From Flammeovirgaceae bacterium UBA976 (GTDB lineage: Bacteria > Bacteroidota > Bacteroidia > Cytophagales > Cyclobacteriaceae): 64,000 nt of DNA. The notes beneath the pieces were generated by a model. That model was not told the DNA's origin. It saw only the letters and a list, made by a program, of their open reading frames with translations, and searched no databases. The position numbers and the translations under genes were made by a program. Below are positions 20,574 to 30,084 of this stretch, in pieces; position 1 is the stretch's first letter; every line of letters starts with the position of its first letter. The DNA lies in assembly GCA_002292365.1 (NCBI GenBank), contig DBBU01000047.1, forward strand, positions 1 to 64,000, in the 5' to 3' direction.

Positions 20574-21557
20574 ATGAAGTATATAGAAGTATTCGATCAG
20601 GACGGATTAAGGGCCATGAAAATCAGTGAGCAGGAGGCCCCCCAAAATACAGATTTTGAGGTTAAGATTGCCGTTCACGCAGCAGGAGTCAATAGAGCGG
20701 ATATTTTGCAGCGCCTTGGAAAATACCCAGCACCCGCAGGTATTTCTCCAATATTGGGTTTAGAAGTAGCTGGAGAAATCGTAGCGATCGGCCGTCAAGT
20801 GCAAGGGTTTCAAAAAGGTGACCGCGTCATGGCATTGCTCGCTGGTGGGGGTTATGCCCAATTTGCGGTAGTAGATTATAGACTACTCATGCCGATCCCA
20901 AAGCACTTGGATTATATTCAAGCAGCGGGAATACCTGAAGTTTTTCTAACTGCTTATCAGACCTTATTTACTTTAGGTGCGCTTCGTCCAAAGGAGCAAG
21001 TTTTGATTCACGCCGGAGCCAGCGGGGTAGGAACGGCTGCCATTCAATTGGCCCATGCTTGGGGAGCCCAAGTATCGGTTACGGTAGGGACTGATGAGAA
21101 AGTCAAGTTTTGCCAAAAACTAGGGGCTCACAGAGCTTATAATTATAAGACCCAACCATGGTCAACATTGGTATGGGAGGATACCGAGGGAAAGGGGGCA
21201 GATGTGATACTGGATTGCGTAGGAGGGGATTATGTGGTAAAAAACATTGATTGTGCAGCGCTTGAGGCGCGTATTGTATTGATTGGATATATGGCAAACG
21301 CTCGGGCCCAAGACATAAACTTGGCCAAGATCTTACAAAAAAGGATTATGCTCAAAGGATCGACTTTACGCGCGAGGTCTTTGGCTTATAAAAGGGAGTT
21401 GATCCACTCATTTAATAAAGATTTTAAAGCCGCCTGGGCTGCCGAAGAATTAAAGCCCGTCATCGATAAAGTCTTACCTTGGCAGCTGGCAGATCAAGCC
21501 CATCAAAGGATGGAGCAAAATCTAAATATGGGTAAAATCATTTTGACCATCTCCTAA
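20574..21557 (+). CDS. NAD(P)H:quinone oxidoreductase, zinc-independent MDR family (PIG3/QOR-like)
   Basis: 327 residues from ATG 20574 (MKYIEVFDQ); an upstream in-frame TTG at 20547 adds nine residues that the family lacks. The GroES-like N-terminal domain has GVNRADILQRLGKYP and no structural-zinc Cys cluster. The Rossmann nucleotide site is HAGASGVGTAAIQLA. It resembles PIG3/QorA proteins that reduce quinones or enones with NADPH in the cytosol, often in stress defence. It stands upstream of the propeller gene at 21638 with 80 bp between, enough for a separate promoter. Confidence 0.92.
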   Translation: MKYIEVFDQDGLRAMKISEQEAPQNTDFEVKIAVHAAGVNRADILQRLGKYPAPAGISPILGLEVAGEIVAIGRQVQGFQKGDRVMALLAGGGYAQFAVVDYRLLMPIPKHLDYIQAAGIPEVFLTAYQTLFTLGALRPKEQVLIHAGASGVGTAAIQLAHAWGAQVSVTVGTDEKVKFCQKLGAHRAYNYKTQPWSTLVWEDTEGKGADVILDCVGGDYVVKNIDCAALEARIVLIGYMANARAQDINLAKILQKRIMLKGSTLRARSLAYKRELIHSFNKDFKAAWAAEELKPVIDKVLPWQLADQAHQRMEQNLNMGKIILTIS

Positions 21558-21589
21558 TTTTACCTTTCATAAAATAGTATCCGAGAAAG

Positions 21590-21617
21590 TTTGTTTGAGT
21601 AGTTAGTTTTATCTTAC
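21590..21617 (+). promoter_or_regulatory. Candidate -33/-7 promoter for the BNR propeller gene
   Basis: TTTGTTTG at 21590-21597 and TATCTTAC at 21610-21617. Taking the first TTG (21591-21593), the spacer is 16 bp, one short of the usual range, and the -7 box matches TAnnTTTG at 6 of 8 places. The ATG is at 21638. Confidence 0.35.
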
Positions 21618-21637
21618 ATTATTAATTTAAACTATAT

Positions 21638-24600
21638 ATGAAAACACTTATCCATTTTTTAATCGCCATGCTATTTGTGGGCTCAACGGCTCATGCCCAG
21701 CTCCTGGACTCAGCCGTTTTAGATGAGCTGAAATTCAGAAATATAGGACCTGCTTTCACTTCAGGTAGGATCGCGGACATCGCCATTGATTCCAAAAATC
21801 AAAACATCATGTATGCAGCCGTAGGCTCTGGCGGAGTATGGAAGACGACTAATGCAGGAGTTACTTGGGCACCTATTTTTGATGATCAAAAAAGTTATTC
21901 GATCGGATGTGTAACCATTGACCCCAATAATCATAATCGAATTTGGGTAGGAACAGGTGAAAACATTGGAGGTAGACATGTTGGATTTGGAGATGGTATT
22001 TACCTGAGCTTAGATGCAGGTAAAACTTGGAAAAACATGGGTTTGATTCATTCTGAGCATATTTCTAAAATCATTGTACATCCCACCAATTCTAAAATCA
22101 TTTGGGTTGCTGCACAGGGTCCACTTTGGAGTAGCGGTGGAGAGCGAGGTTTATACCAATCTAAGGATGGTGGAAAGACTTGGTCCAAAAAACTAGGAGG
22201 GAATGAATGGACGGGTGTAACCGATATCGTGATGGATCCAAATAATCCTGACTTACTTTATGCGGCGACTTGGCAAAGACATCGAACGGTGGCTGCTTTA
22301 TTAGATGGGGGACCTGGTTCGGGTATTCATAGAAGTTTTGATGGGGGAACTACTTGGGAAAAATTAAGTGCTGGCTTACCTGAATCTAATATAGGGAAGT
22401 CTGGACTGGCCATTTCTCCATTCAATACCAATACCATCTATGCAGCGATCGAAACAGATCGTAAAAAAGGGGGGCTTTATATTTCTCACGATCAAGGAAG
22501 CAGTTGGAGTAAACAATCTAGTATGGTAAGTGGAGGTACGGGACCTCATTATTATCAAGAATTATATGCTGATCCTCATAAGGAAGGGCGTATCTATTTG
22601 GTGAGTTATCGAACTTTTGTTTCCAATGATCATGGTAAAACCTATGGTTTCATGAACGAAAAAGACAAGCATGTAGATACCCATGCCTTGGCTTGGCGTA
22701 TGTCAGATCCTGATTACCTTATTGCGGGTACCGATGGTGGGATTTATGAATCTTTCGATCAAGCCCAAACCTGGCGCTTTATGCCCAATTTACCTTTGAC
22801 TCAATACTATAAGTTGGCCGTCGACGATGCAGCGCCATTTTATAATATCTATGGAGGTACTCAAGACAATGGATCTCATGGTGGTCCTTCAAGAACCATG
22901 TTTACCACGGGTATTCGCAGTGCAGATTGGAGAAATGTGTTAGGAGCTGATGGCCATCAATCTGCGATTGAGCCTGGAAATCCTGACATTACTTATGGTG
23001 AATACCAGCAAGGTGTATCTTTTAGGATCGATCATAAAAATGGAGAAACCGTTTTTGTACAACCACAACCACGTGCAGGTGAGCCACATGAGCGATTCAA
23101 TTGGGATGCACCCATCTTAGTCAGTAGTTTTGATCCAAAGCGTATTTATGTGGCTTCTTACCGTGTTTGGAAGTCTGAAAATCGAGGCGATGCATGGGAA
23201 CCCATCTCCTCAGATCTGACACGAAATGAAGAAAGGATGTCTTTACCCATCATGGGAAAACAACAAAGTTGGGACAATGCTTGGGACATTGGAGCCATGT
23301 CTAGCTACAATACGATTACCTCATTGGCCGAATCCCCCTTGCAAGAAGGGGTACTTTATGCTGGCACTGATGATGGCATCATTCAGGTCACTACCGACGG
23401 AGGAACTCGTTGGACACGTATCGCATTGGGTACTATCAAAGGGGTACCAGCGACCGCTTTTGTAAATGACATCAGGGCAGATCTTTTTGACCCTCAAACG
23501 GTATATGCTGCACTTGATAATCATAAGTATGGTGATTTTAAACCCTATCTGATCGTCAGCCATGATTTGGGTCGCTCCTGGAAATTGATTTCGCAGGGAC
23601 TACCTGAGAAATTATTGGTGTGGAGAATCGTTCAGGATCACATAAAAAAGGAACTCTTGTTTGCCGCTACCGAATTTGGTATCTACTTCACCATAGATGC
23701 TGGGATGCATTGGAACGCATTGAAAGGGGGACTCCCCACCATTGCCTTTAGAGACATTGCTATTCAAAGACGTGAAAATGACTTGGTGGGGGCTTCATTT
23801 GGTAGAGGATTTTTCGTACTGGACGATTACAGTCCACTAAGGACATTAACTAAAAATAATTTAGAAAAAGAGGCCCATTTATTTCAACCTAAAAAGGCCT
23901 GGTGGTATGTTCAAAAAAGAGGGATATATGGCCAAGGAGCTTCGGATTATAAGGCACCGAATCCTGAATATGGTGCTACTTTTACGTATTATCTGAAAGA
24001 AGCGTTTCAGTCTGATAAGGAATTGAGGACTTCGGCAGAACAAAAAAAACTGGACGCAAATTTAGACATTCCCTTCCCGGGATGGCGGGCATTGGAGCTT
24101 GAAAATAGAGCCCAAGGACCACAAATTATTTTGACCGTGCGCGATGCTGCAGGGACCATTGTCAATACCTTACCTGCCAAGAATAAGAAAGGAATGAATA
24201 GGGTCAGTTGGAATTTGACTTATGCTTCGAAATCACCGATTAAGCTCAATGCACCGGCCTCAAAAATCAAAGGCTATACAAGTGGTTTTATGGTGACGCC
24301 AGCCACTTACAACGTAACCTTGTCCAAGTTGGTCAAGGGAGTAGTTACCGACCTGTCTGAACCCGTCAATTTTGAGGTGGTTCCTTTGATGTCCCCTGCC
24401 TTAAAAGGCGCCCCTATTGAGCTCATTGATCAGTTTAGGAGTGATTATGAGTCTTTCGTAGCAGATTTAACAAAACAAGATTTGGTTTTATCACAATCGC
24501 TTAAATTGGTGGGGGCTTTGCAAAATGCAATGAAAAGAGCGGATAAAAGAGATGCTGCTCTGATCAAAAACTTATACGAGGTCCATCAATCTCTTTTAGA

Positions 24601-24877
24601 TATCTCATTGCAGATGAATGGAGAAACGGTCAAGAGCGAAGTGGGTGAAAAATCGAACCCTACGCCCAAGGATGGCTTAATGATTGGGTACATGGCTTTG
24701 TCGACAACCTATGGACCTACACAGAATCACATGGATGCCCTGAGTAGAGCCCAAAATCAATTGAAAGGATTGGCCAATACATTGACGCCCATATCAAAGG
24801 AAACACTTCCAGATTTGATCGCGCAATTTAAAAAACTAGGAGGTCCTTGGGTGGAGGGTATATCCGATATAGAATAA
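21638..24877 (+). CDS. Secreted BNR/sortilin (VPS10)-type beta-propeller protein, paralogue 1
   Basis: 1079 residues with signal peptide (IHFLIAMLFVGSTAHAQ). The first ~750 residues contain many BNR/Asp-box-like turns (S.DGGKTW, S.DQGSSW, T.DGGTRW types), arranged as propellers like sortilin or YCF48-like domains. The remaining ~330 residues are a beta domain (WNLTYASKS) and a helical tail. Such proteins are often labelled glycosyl hydrolases, but no catalytic site supports that. A paralogue with the same layout is at 53242-56358. The function is unknown; ligand binding at the cell surface or in the periplasm fits. A 62-residue membrane protein gene follows 27 bp later. Confidence 0.88.
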   Translation: MKTLIHFLIAMLFVGSTAHAQLLDSAVLDELKFRNIGPAFTSGRIADIAIDSKNQNIMYAAVGSGGVWKTTNAGVTWAPIFDDQKSYSIGCVTIDPNNHNRIWVGTGENIGGRHVGFGDGIYLSLDAGKTWKNMGLIHSEHISKIIVHPTNSKIIWVAAQGPLWSSGGERGLYQSKDGGKTWSKKLGGNEWTGVTDIVMDPNNPDLLYAATWQRHRTVAALLDGGPGSGIHRSFDGGTTWEKLSAGLPESNIGKSGLAISPFNTNTIYAAIETDRKKGGLYISHDQGSSWSKQSSMVSGGTGPHYYQELYADPHKEGRIYLVSYRTFVSNDHGKTYGFMNEKDKHVDTHALAWRMSDPDYLIAGTDGGIYESFDQAQTWRFMPNLPLTQYYKLAVDDAAPFYNIYGGTQDNGSHGGPSRTMFTTGIRSADWRNVLGADGHQSAIEPGNPDITYGEYQQGVSFRIDHKNGETVFVQPQPRAGEPHERFNWDAPILVSSFDPKRIYVASYRVWKSENRGDAWEPISSDLTRNEERMSLPIMGKQQSWDNAWDIGAMSSYNTITSLAESPLQEGVLYAGTDDGIIQVTTDGGTRWTRIALGTIKGVPATAFVNDIRADLFDPQTVYAALDNHKYGDFKPYLIVSHDLGRSWKLISQGLPEKLLVWRIVQDHIKKELLFAATEFGIYFTIDAGMHWNALKGGLPTIAFRDIAIQRRENDLVGASFGRGFFVLDDYSPLRTLTKNNLEKEAHLFQPKKAWWYVQKRGIYGQGASDYKAPNPEYGATFTYYLKEAFQSDKELRTSAEQKKLDANLDIPFPGWRALELENRAQGPQIILTVRDAAGTIVNTLPAKNKKGMNRVSWNLTYASKSPIKLNAPASKIKGYTSGFMVTPATYNVTLSKLVKGVVTDLSEPVNFEVVPLMSPALKGAPIELIDQFRSDYESFVADLTKQDLVLSQSLKLVGALQNAMKRADKRDAALIKNLYEVHQSLLDISLQMNGETVKSEVGEKSNPTPKDGLMIGYMALSTTYGPTQNHMDALSRAQNQLKGLANTLTPISKETLPDLIAQFKKLGGPWVEGISDIE

Positions 24878-24904
24878 GGCCAATGACACAAACAGGGAGA
24901 TTAA

Positions 24905-25093
24905 ATGAATGATTTATTTGCCAATTTAGGAGATCGAGGTACACGGATATTTAAATTCATGAGTGCGGTGATCTTGATCGGCGCATTCTTGAATTACAAT
25001 TACCATTATTTTCCTAGCAACTATATTTTCATAGGTATGTTTGGCCTTTATGGTGTATTATGGCTTTGGAATGTGATCCGTCCTGAGAGATAG
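24905..25093 (+). CDS. Small two-helix membrane protein of unknown function
   Basis: 62 residues. Two hydrophobic stretches (about 17-30, FMSAVILIGAFLNY, and 40-57, NYIFIGMFGLYGVLWLW) separated by an aromatic-rich turn (NYHYFP). It begins 27 bp after the propeller gene and is probably cotranscribed. No family is recognised; its position at the end of a secreted-protein gene gives no clear role. Confidence 0.6.
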   Translation: MNDLFANLGDRGTRIFKFMSAVILIGAFLNYNYHYFPSNYIFIGMFGLYGVLWLWNVIRPER

Positions 25094-25100
25094 TCTTTTT

Positions 25101-25625
25101 TTAAAAGGGTAAAAAGGCTTCTATTTGTTCTTTTAACAGGGTGACATAAAGCTCATTAGTGAATTGGCCCTCTTTAAAATTAGCTTCTATCTTAGCTAAT
25201 TTTGGTTTTTGTGCCAAGACGTTCATACCACAATAATGCAGGATGTCAGTGAGATGACTGAGGGCCAATGCCCCACCTTGAGAACCTGAAGACAAGCTCA
25301 AAAGGGCACATTTTTTATTTTTAAGTGACTGCGGGTAATCTAGGGCGTCGATGAAAGTTTTCAGGACCCCTGGAAATGAGCCGTTGTATTCTGGGACAAT
25401 GAAGACCATTTTATGGCTTTCATTAAGCTTTTTTTTAAGGGTATTGAAGGCCTCACTTTTCCCAGCATTGTCGTAAAGAGCCACGTTCATAAAATCTTCT
25501 GGAAGCTCTTTTAAGTCCAGTACATAACTATTTGCACCCGCTTCTTTGAGTAAATTCTGATAATAAAGGGCTATTTTTTTACTTACCGATTGGCCTCTAT
25601 TGGTACCACAAATAATACTGATCAT
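25101..25625 (-). CDS. NADPH-dependent FMN reductase family flavoprotein
   Basis: 174 residues of flavodoxin-like fold. The phosphate-binding loop is ICGTNRGQSVSKKIA at the N-terminus, and PEYNGSFPGVLKTFIDAL is the hallmark FMN-binding loop of the NADPH-dependent FMN reductase/azoreductase family. SLSSGSQGG forms the third flavin loop. The cytosolic reductase could act on FMN, quinones or azo compounds; the substrate is not resolved. It converges with the small membrane protein gene, with only 7 bp between stops. Confidence 0.9.
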   Translation of the reverse strand: MISIICGTNRGQSVSKKIALYYQNLLKEAGANSYVLDLKELPEDFMNVALYDNAGKSEAFNTLKKKLNESHKMVFIVPEYNGSFPGVLKTFIDALDYPQSLKNKKCALLSLSSGSQGGALALSHLTDILHYCGMNVLAQKPKLAKIEANFKEGQFTNELYVTLLKEQIEAFLPF

Positions 25626-25689
25626 TGATTAATATATTTTATATTGATATTAAGAATAAAAAGTCTCAATATTGCAATTCATTAAAGAT

Positions 25690-25704
25690 TAGATTGCAAA
25701 TCTA
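25690..25704. promoter_or_regulatory. Short inverted repeat upstream of gldA
   Basis: TAGATT, GCA, AATCTA: 6-bp arms with a 3-nt centre, 50 bp before the gldA ATG, in the divergent region shared with the FMN reductase gene. This is a possible operator, but the arms are short enough to be chance in AT-rich DNA. Confidence 0.3.
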
Positions 25705-25753
25705 TTTGAACAAATTGAATGATGGTCTTATTGTCTCGTTATAATTTATATTT

Positions 25754-26683
25754 ATGTCACTAGAAGTAATCAATCTTGTGAAGAGATACGACACCCAACA
25801 GGCTGTAGATCAAATTTCTTTTGTCGCGCCCACGGGTAAAATAACGGGTTTTTTGGGTCCTAATGGAGCTGGAAAATCCACCACTTTAAAGATTGCTACG
25901 GGTTTTATCAGGCCTACGTCTGGAGACATCTTGGTGAATGATATTTCAGTTACTCATAATCCCATGAGTGTAAAAAAAACAGTGGGTTATTTGCCGGAAC
26001 ACAACCCCTTATATTTGGAGATGTACGTGAGAGAATACCTAGATTTTATAGGGAAAGCCTATGGAATGGACCGTAAAAGTCGGTACCAACGGACCCATGA
26101 GCTCCTAGACCTCTGTGGTTTAACCATTGAAAAGCACAAAAAACTCAAAATGCTTTCAAAGGGCTACCGACAACGGGTAGGATTGGCCAAAGCCTTGATG
26201 TCGGATCCCAGTGTATTGATTCTTGATGAACCGACTACGGGACTAGATCCCAATCAAATTGTTGAGATCAGAAATGTAATTAAGACCATTGCACATGAAA
26301 AAACAGTGATTTTGTCCACACATATTATGCAAGAAGTTGAAGCGTTATGTGATAAATTGGTCATCATCCATCGTGGGAAACTGGTAGCGGATGATAGTTT
26401 GGCTCATCTACAGCGCAAGTGCTCAAATCAATTGGGCCTCAGTGTACAATTTGATGCGCCCATTGATCCTGATCTTTTCAGATCGCTCAAGGGGATCATT
26501 TCATTGGAAGTCAAGTCGGATCATCAGTTGATCATTACTTCGAAAAGTGAGCAGCTAAGACAAGAGGTGTTGGCCGTTATTACGGAGCATAATTTACCAT
26601 TAATAACCATTAAAAACGTAGGGGGTTCCTTGGAAGAAATTTTTCAAAAATTAACCACTGAGGAGGGTGAGGCGGGGTTATGA
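25754..26683 (+). CDS. gldA: Gliding-associated ABC transporter ATP-binding protein GldA
   Basis: 309 residues. Walker A is GPNGAGKST, the signature LSKGYRQRVG, Walker B VLILDEP and the switch His in STHIMQEVE. The ~90-residue C-terminal extension after KLVADDS is typical of GldA-type ATPases. In Flavobacterium johnsoniae GldA, GldF and GldG are required for gliding and are thought to form one ABC transporter; there gldA is unlinked, whereas here all three adjoin. Its stop overlaps gldF by 4 bp (ATGA), indicating translational coupling. It energises the complex at the inner-membrane face; the transported substrate is unknown. Confidence 0.93.
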   Translation: MSLEVINLVKRYDTQQAVDQISFVAPTGKITGFLGPNGAGKSTTLKIATGFIRPTSGDILVNDISVTHNPMSVKKTVGYLPEHNPLYLEMYVREYLDFIGKAYGMDRKSRYQRTHELLDLCGLTIEKHKKLKMLSKGYRQRVGLAKALMSDPSVLILDEPTTGLDPNQIVEIRNVIKTIAHEKTVILSTHIMQEVEALCDKLVIIHRGKLVADDSLAHLQRKCSNQLGLSVQFDAPIDPDLFRSLKGIISLEVKSDHQLIITSKSEQLRQEVLAVITEHNLPLITIKNVGGSLEEIFQKLTTEEGEAGL

Positions 26684-27405
26684 TTGCCGTGATGATGAAA
26701 GAAATTAATGAGTTTTTATATTCGATCATCGCTTATTTGGTCATCGGAGTATTTTTGATCGGAGTGAGTATCGTTTTATGGGTATTGCCGGAAACCAGTT
26801 TATTGGAATATGGCTATGCGAGTATGGAACCTTTGTTTAGCATAGGGCCTTATTTATTCATGTTTTTAATTCCGGCCATTACCATGAGATCATTCGCCGA
26901 AGAAAAACGAAGCGGTACCATTGAGTTGTTATACACCTTGCCTTTGAGCTCACGGGCGATTGTAATGGGTAAATTTTTGGCTGCAAGTTCATTGGTGTTT
27001 TTCTCTCTACTCCCTACTTTGGTTTATTATTATTCCATTCATCAATTGGGAAATCCACCTGGAAATTTAGATACTTCAGGTATTGTCGGGGCTTATTTCG
27101 GCTTGTTTTTTTTAGGATCTGTCTTTGCCTCTATTGGTATTTTTAGTTCTTCAATTACAGAAAATCAAATTGTAGCATTTGTAGTAGGCGTCTTGCTTTG
27201 TTTTATCAGTTACGAGGGATTCACCACCTTAGCGCATATTGACCTTTGGGATTCATGGGCGTATTATATTGAATATTTTGGCATCATGTTTCATTATAAC
27301 GCCATGAGCAAGGGTGTTATAGATCTTTCGAACCTCACTTACTTTGTGGGATTTATTATGATAATGCTTTTAGCCACCCATTATTCACTTGAGGCACGAA
27401 AATAA
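26680..27405 (+). CDS. gldF: Gliding-associated ABC transporter permease GldF
   Basis: 241 residues with six hydrophobic helices, of the ABC-2 permease type. The phrase AITMRSFAEEKRSGTIELLYTLPL is the conserved cytoplasmic coupling region (cited here in part), typical of GldF and NosY-like permeases. It overlaps gldA by 4 bp upstream, and its stop shares one base with the gldG start (TAATG), so the three genes form one operon. Confidence 0.92.
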   Translation: MIAVMMKEINEFLYSIIAYLVIGVFLIGVSIVLWVLPETSLLEYGYASMEPLFSIGPYLFMFLIPAITMRSFAEEKRSGTIELLYTLPLSSRAIVMGKFLAASSLVFFSLLPTLVYYYSIHQLGNPPGNLDTSGIVGAYFGLFFLGSVFASIGIFSSSITENQIVAFVVGVLLCFISYEGFTTLAHIDLWDSWAYYIEYFGIMFHYNAMSKGVIDLSNLTYFVGFIMIMLLATHYSLEARK

Positions 27406-29084
27406 TGAACAGCAGAAGCCTTTATCAATTTCTTGTATTTTTTGTAGGTGTTTGTACCGTATTTTTGGCCAACCAGCTGGCCCATAGATACCATTTTCGC
27501 TGGGATTTGACAGAAGAAAAAAGATACACCCTACATCCTTCTACGATTAATGGTTTAGAGCAATTGACAGAGGCCATTGACATTGAGGTTTTTTTGGAAG
27601 GCGAACTGCCTTCCAATTTCAGAAGGTTAAAAGTGGCCGTAAGAGAGACCTTAGAGCAATTTGCTTATTATGGAGGGGATCGTATTCAGTTTCGCTTTTC
27701 AGATCCATCTTTGGCCCTAGGAACGAAAGCGAGAAATGAATATTACCGAAGTCTGATGAATAAAGGCATTCAGCCATCGAATGTATCTTATGCAAAAAAT
27801 GGGCAAAAGACAGAGAAACTCATATTTCCGGGGGCATTGATTACTTATCAAGGTCGGGAATTGGGCATCCCACTTCTCAAAGGGAATACTACCTTATCCA
27901 TTGAAGATATGCTCAATCAATCTATCGAGGGTGTTGAGTATGAATTGTCCGCGGGGATCAAACAAATCCAGTCGATTAATCAAAGAAAAATAGGATTGAT
28001 TACAGGGCATGGGGAACCCGACACGACGGACCTCGCAGGGATGACCAATGCGATTTTGTCCAAATATGATTTGTTTAGAATAGACTTGCCTAGCAGGAAG
28101 AGTTTATTGATGGGATACGATGTGATTATTATTACCAAGCCCGTTCGTGCGTTTGGTGAAGTTGAGAAATATTACCTAGATCAATATGTCATGAACGGTG
28201 GTAATTTATTGGTATTCATAGATGCGTTGTCGGTAGATATGAGTCAAGCCAGTGGTTCGGGCACCTTGGCCTTTCCTATTGAGACCAATTTGCAAGATTT
28301 ATTTTTCCGATATGGGGTACGGATCAATGGGAATTACGTTGCTGATGTGAACTGTGGTTATACGCCGGTTTATACAGGATCGGTGGGGGAGCAGCCACGG
28401 ATCGAAATGTTACCTTGGCCTTATTCGCCCATCATTACCAACTATGGAAAACACCTAACGGTCAAAAATCTAGATGCGACTTGGTTTAGAGGAGCGGCGA
28501 CATTAGATACTGTAAAGGCGGAAGGTATACGTAAGACACCTTTGTTCATCACCAGTGAAAACACAAAAGTATTTTCGCCGCCGGTTCAAGTAAGTTACAA
28601 TGACCTTCAAGATAAGTTACGACCTGAGTTTTTCACTTCAGGCTCCAAAGTATTGGGTTATTTATTGGAGGGGTCATTCACTTCCTTATATGCCAATAGG
28701 TTTGCCCCTCGTGGGGCAGATCAAAATCTTAGGAAGGAAAAAGGAGATCCAGCTAAAATCATGATTATTTCAGATGGAGATTTTGTTAGAAATGATTATT
28801 CACTAGATAATAAAAACCCCCTGCCCATGGGCAAGGATGCCTATACAGAAAAGGCCTACGCCAACGAAGCTTTTTTGTACAATGCATTGGATTACATGTT
28901 AGATGACTATGGACTGATGCTATCCAGAAATAAACAAGTCAAGATCCGCCCCCTTAACAAAACGGCCCTTATTCGAGAAGGTACTTATTGGCGTTGGCTG
29001 AATACATTGGGACCCTTGGTGGTTTTATTTGTACTTGGGATGGTTATTCATATTTTGAGGCATAAAAGATTTTCGAAGATATGA
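27405..29084 (+). CDS. gldG: Gliding-associated ABC transporter substrate-binding-like protein GldG
   Basis: 559 residues. There is an N-terminal membrane anchor (FLVFFVGVCTVFLANQLA) and a C-terminal one (LGPLVVLFVLGMVIHIL); the large periplasmic part between begins with the family phrase RWDLTEEKRYTLHPST and carries the ABC_transp_aux domain (GLITGHGEPDT region). It is the partner of GldF and GldA in the gliding ABC complex. The last four bases overlap the next gene (ATGA), so a fourth protein is produced in step with it. Confidence 0.92.
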   Translation: MNSRSLYQFLVFFVGVCTVFLANQLAHRYHFRWDLTEEKRYTLHPSTINGLEQLTEAIDIEVFLEGELPSNFRRLKVAVRETLEQFAYYGGDRIQFRFSDPSLALGTKARNEYYRSLMNKGIQPSNVSYAKNGQKTEKLIFPGALITYQGRELGIPLLKGNTTLSIEDMLNQSIEGVEYELSAGIKQIQSINQRKIGLITGHGEPDTTDLAGMTNAILSKYDLFRIDLPSRKSLLMGYDVIIITKPVRAFGEVEKYYLDQYVMNGGNLLVFIDALSVDMSQASGSGTLAFPIETNLQDLFFRYGVRINGNYVADVNCGYTPVYTGSVGEQPRIEMLPWPYSPIITNYGKHLTVKNLDATWFRGAATLDTVKAEGIRKTPLFITSENTKVFSPPVQVSYNDLQDKLRPEFFTSGSKVLGYLLEGSFTSLYANRFAPRGADQNLRKEKGDPAKIMIISDGDFVRNDYSLDNKNPLPMGKDAYTEKAYANEAFLYNALDYMLDDYGLMLSRNKQVKIRPLNKTALIREGTYWRWLNTLGPLVVLFVLGMVIHILRHKRFSKI

Positions 29085-30007
29085 GGGTCAAAAACTTGAC
29101 ATTGCTAGGAGTGTCCCTGCTTCTGATTATTTTAAACCTGTGGTTGTTCAATTTAAAACCTGCTTTAGTAAATCTTAGCTTTAATCCCGATTTATTCATG
29201 ATCAGAGATACAACACGGATAGAAAAATTTCAATTCCACTCTAAAATATTGGATCATTATTTTTCTCGTCAAGAGGGGTGGAAAATAAATAATAAATTCC
29301 CGTCCGATCCCAATTTACGAAAAATGCTTTTTACGGTTTCAAAAAGAGTTAAAGTCTCGCGGGCATTGACAGGTAATGAAAAAGAGCAATTATTGAAGAG
29401 AAATGAGGAAATGGGTACTTCAGTAATACTAACTGTAGATGGGGTCGAGCGGTCTTATTCGGTGGTGGGAAATGCAAATAAAACCAAAACTTACTTCATT
29501 GAAAATCAAGAAGTTTATCAAGTAGATATTCCAGGTTATCAAGATTTTATAGCCAGCATCTATGAGCTTAAGCGTGATCAATGGAGGAATCGATTGGTCT
29601 TTAATGGCAATTGGCGGACCATTCAAAATATGGAAGTTATTTATCCTGAAAAATTAGATAAAAATTTGCTGATTCGTTTTAAGAAGACGTTTTACGAGGT
29701 GGATGGCTTAACTCAAATAGATTCGAGCGCCGTGGTGGCTTATTTGAATCAATTTGAATATATGCAGGCAAATGAACGCATCAGTATTGGATTTTCACCG
29801 GCATATGATAGCCTGGTTCAAACACCACCAGAAATAATTATTTCAATTTCGGACATTAAATATAAATTACCGATCGAAATCCGGATTTTTCCACAATTGC
29901 CTGGCCAAAACATCCGACTAATCATGGATCAGGATGATGAATTGATGGTTTTTGAATCAAAAAGAATCCTCCCTTATTTTAAATCTAGGCTTGACTTTGC
30001 CTTCTAA
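29081..30007 (+). CDS. Membrane-anchored DUF4340-like protein of the gld operon
   Basis: 308 residues: one N-terminal membrane helix (LTLLGVSLLLIILNLWLF), then a periplasmic part with repeated beta segments of the type found in DUF4340 proteins (SYSVVGNANKTKTYFI, VYQVDIPG, WRNRLVFNGNWR). DUF4340 proteins commonly accompany ABC_transp_aux/GldG-type genes. The 4-bp overlap with gldG argues that it is part of the same complex. I assign the family by layout and context and could not confirm it by alignment. Confidence 0.72.
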   Translation: MRVKNLTLLGVSLLLIILNLWLFNLKPALVNLSFNPDLFMIRDTTRIEKFQFHSKILDHYFSRQEGWKINNKFPSDPNLRKMLFTVSKRVKVSRALTGNEKEQLLKRNEEMGTSVILTVDGVERSYSVVGNANKTKTYFIENQEVYQVDIPGYQDFIASIYELKRDQWRNRLVFNGNWRTIQNMEVIYPEKLDKNLLIRFKKTFYEVDGLTQIDSSAVVAYLNQFEYMQANERISIGFSPAYDSLVQTPPEIIISISDIKYKLPIEIRIFPQLPGQNIRLIMDQDDELMVFESKRILPYFKSRLDFAF

Positions 30008-30020
30008 ATGGGTAAAATAA

Positions 30021-30050
30021 TTTTGATGTTAAAAAATGTATATAAATTTG
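30021..30050 (+). promoter_or_regulatory. Consensus -33/-7 promoter for dnaN
   Basis: TTTTG at 30021-30025 (-33) and TAAATTTG at 30043-30050 (-7, a full match to TAnnTTTG), with 17 bp between TTG and TA. Transcription would start near 30057, giving a leader of about 28 nt before the dnaN ATG at 30085. dnaN can thus be expressed apart from the gld operon. Confidence 0.62.
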
Positions 30051-30084
30051 AGTTAAATTTTTAGTACTACAACAAGTAAAATAA

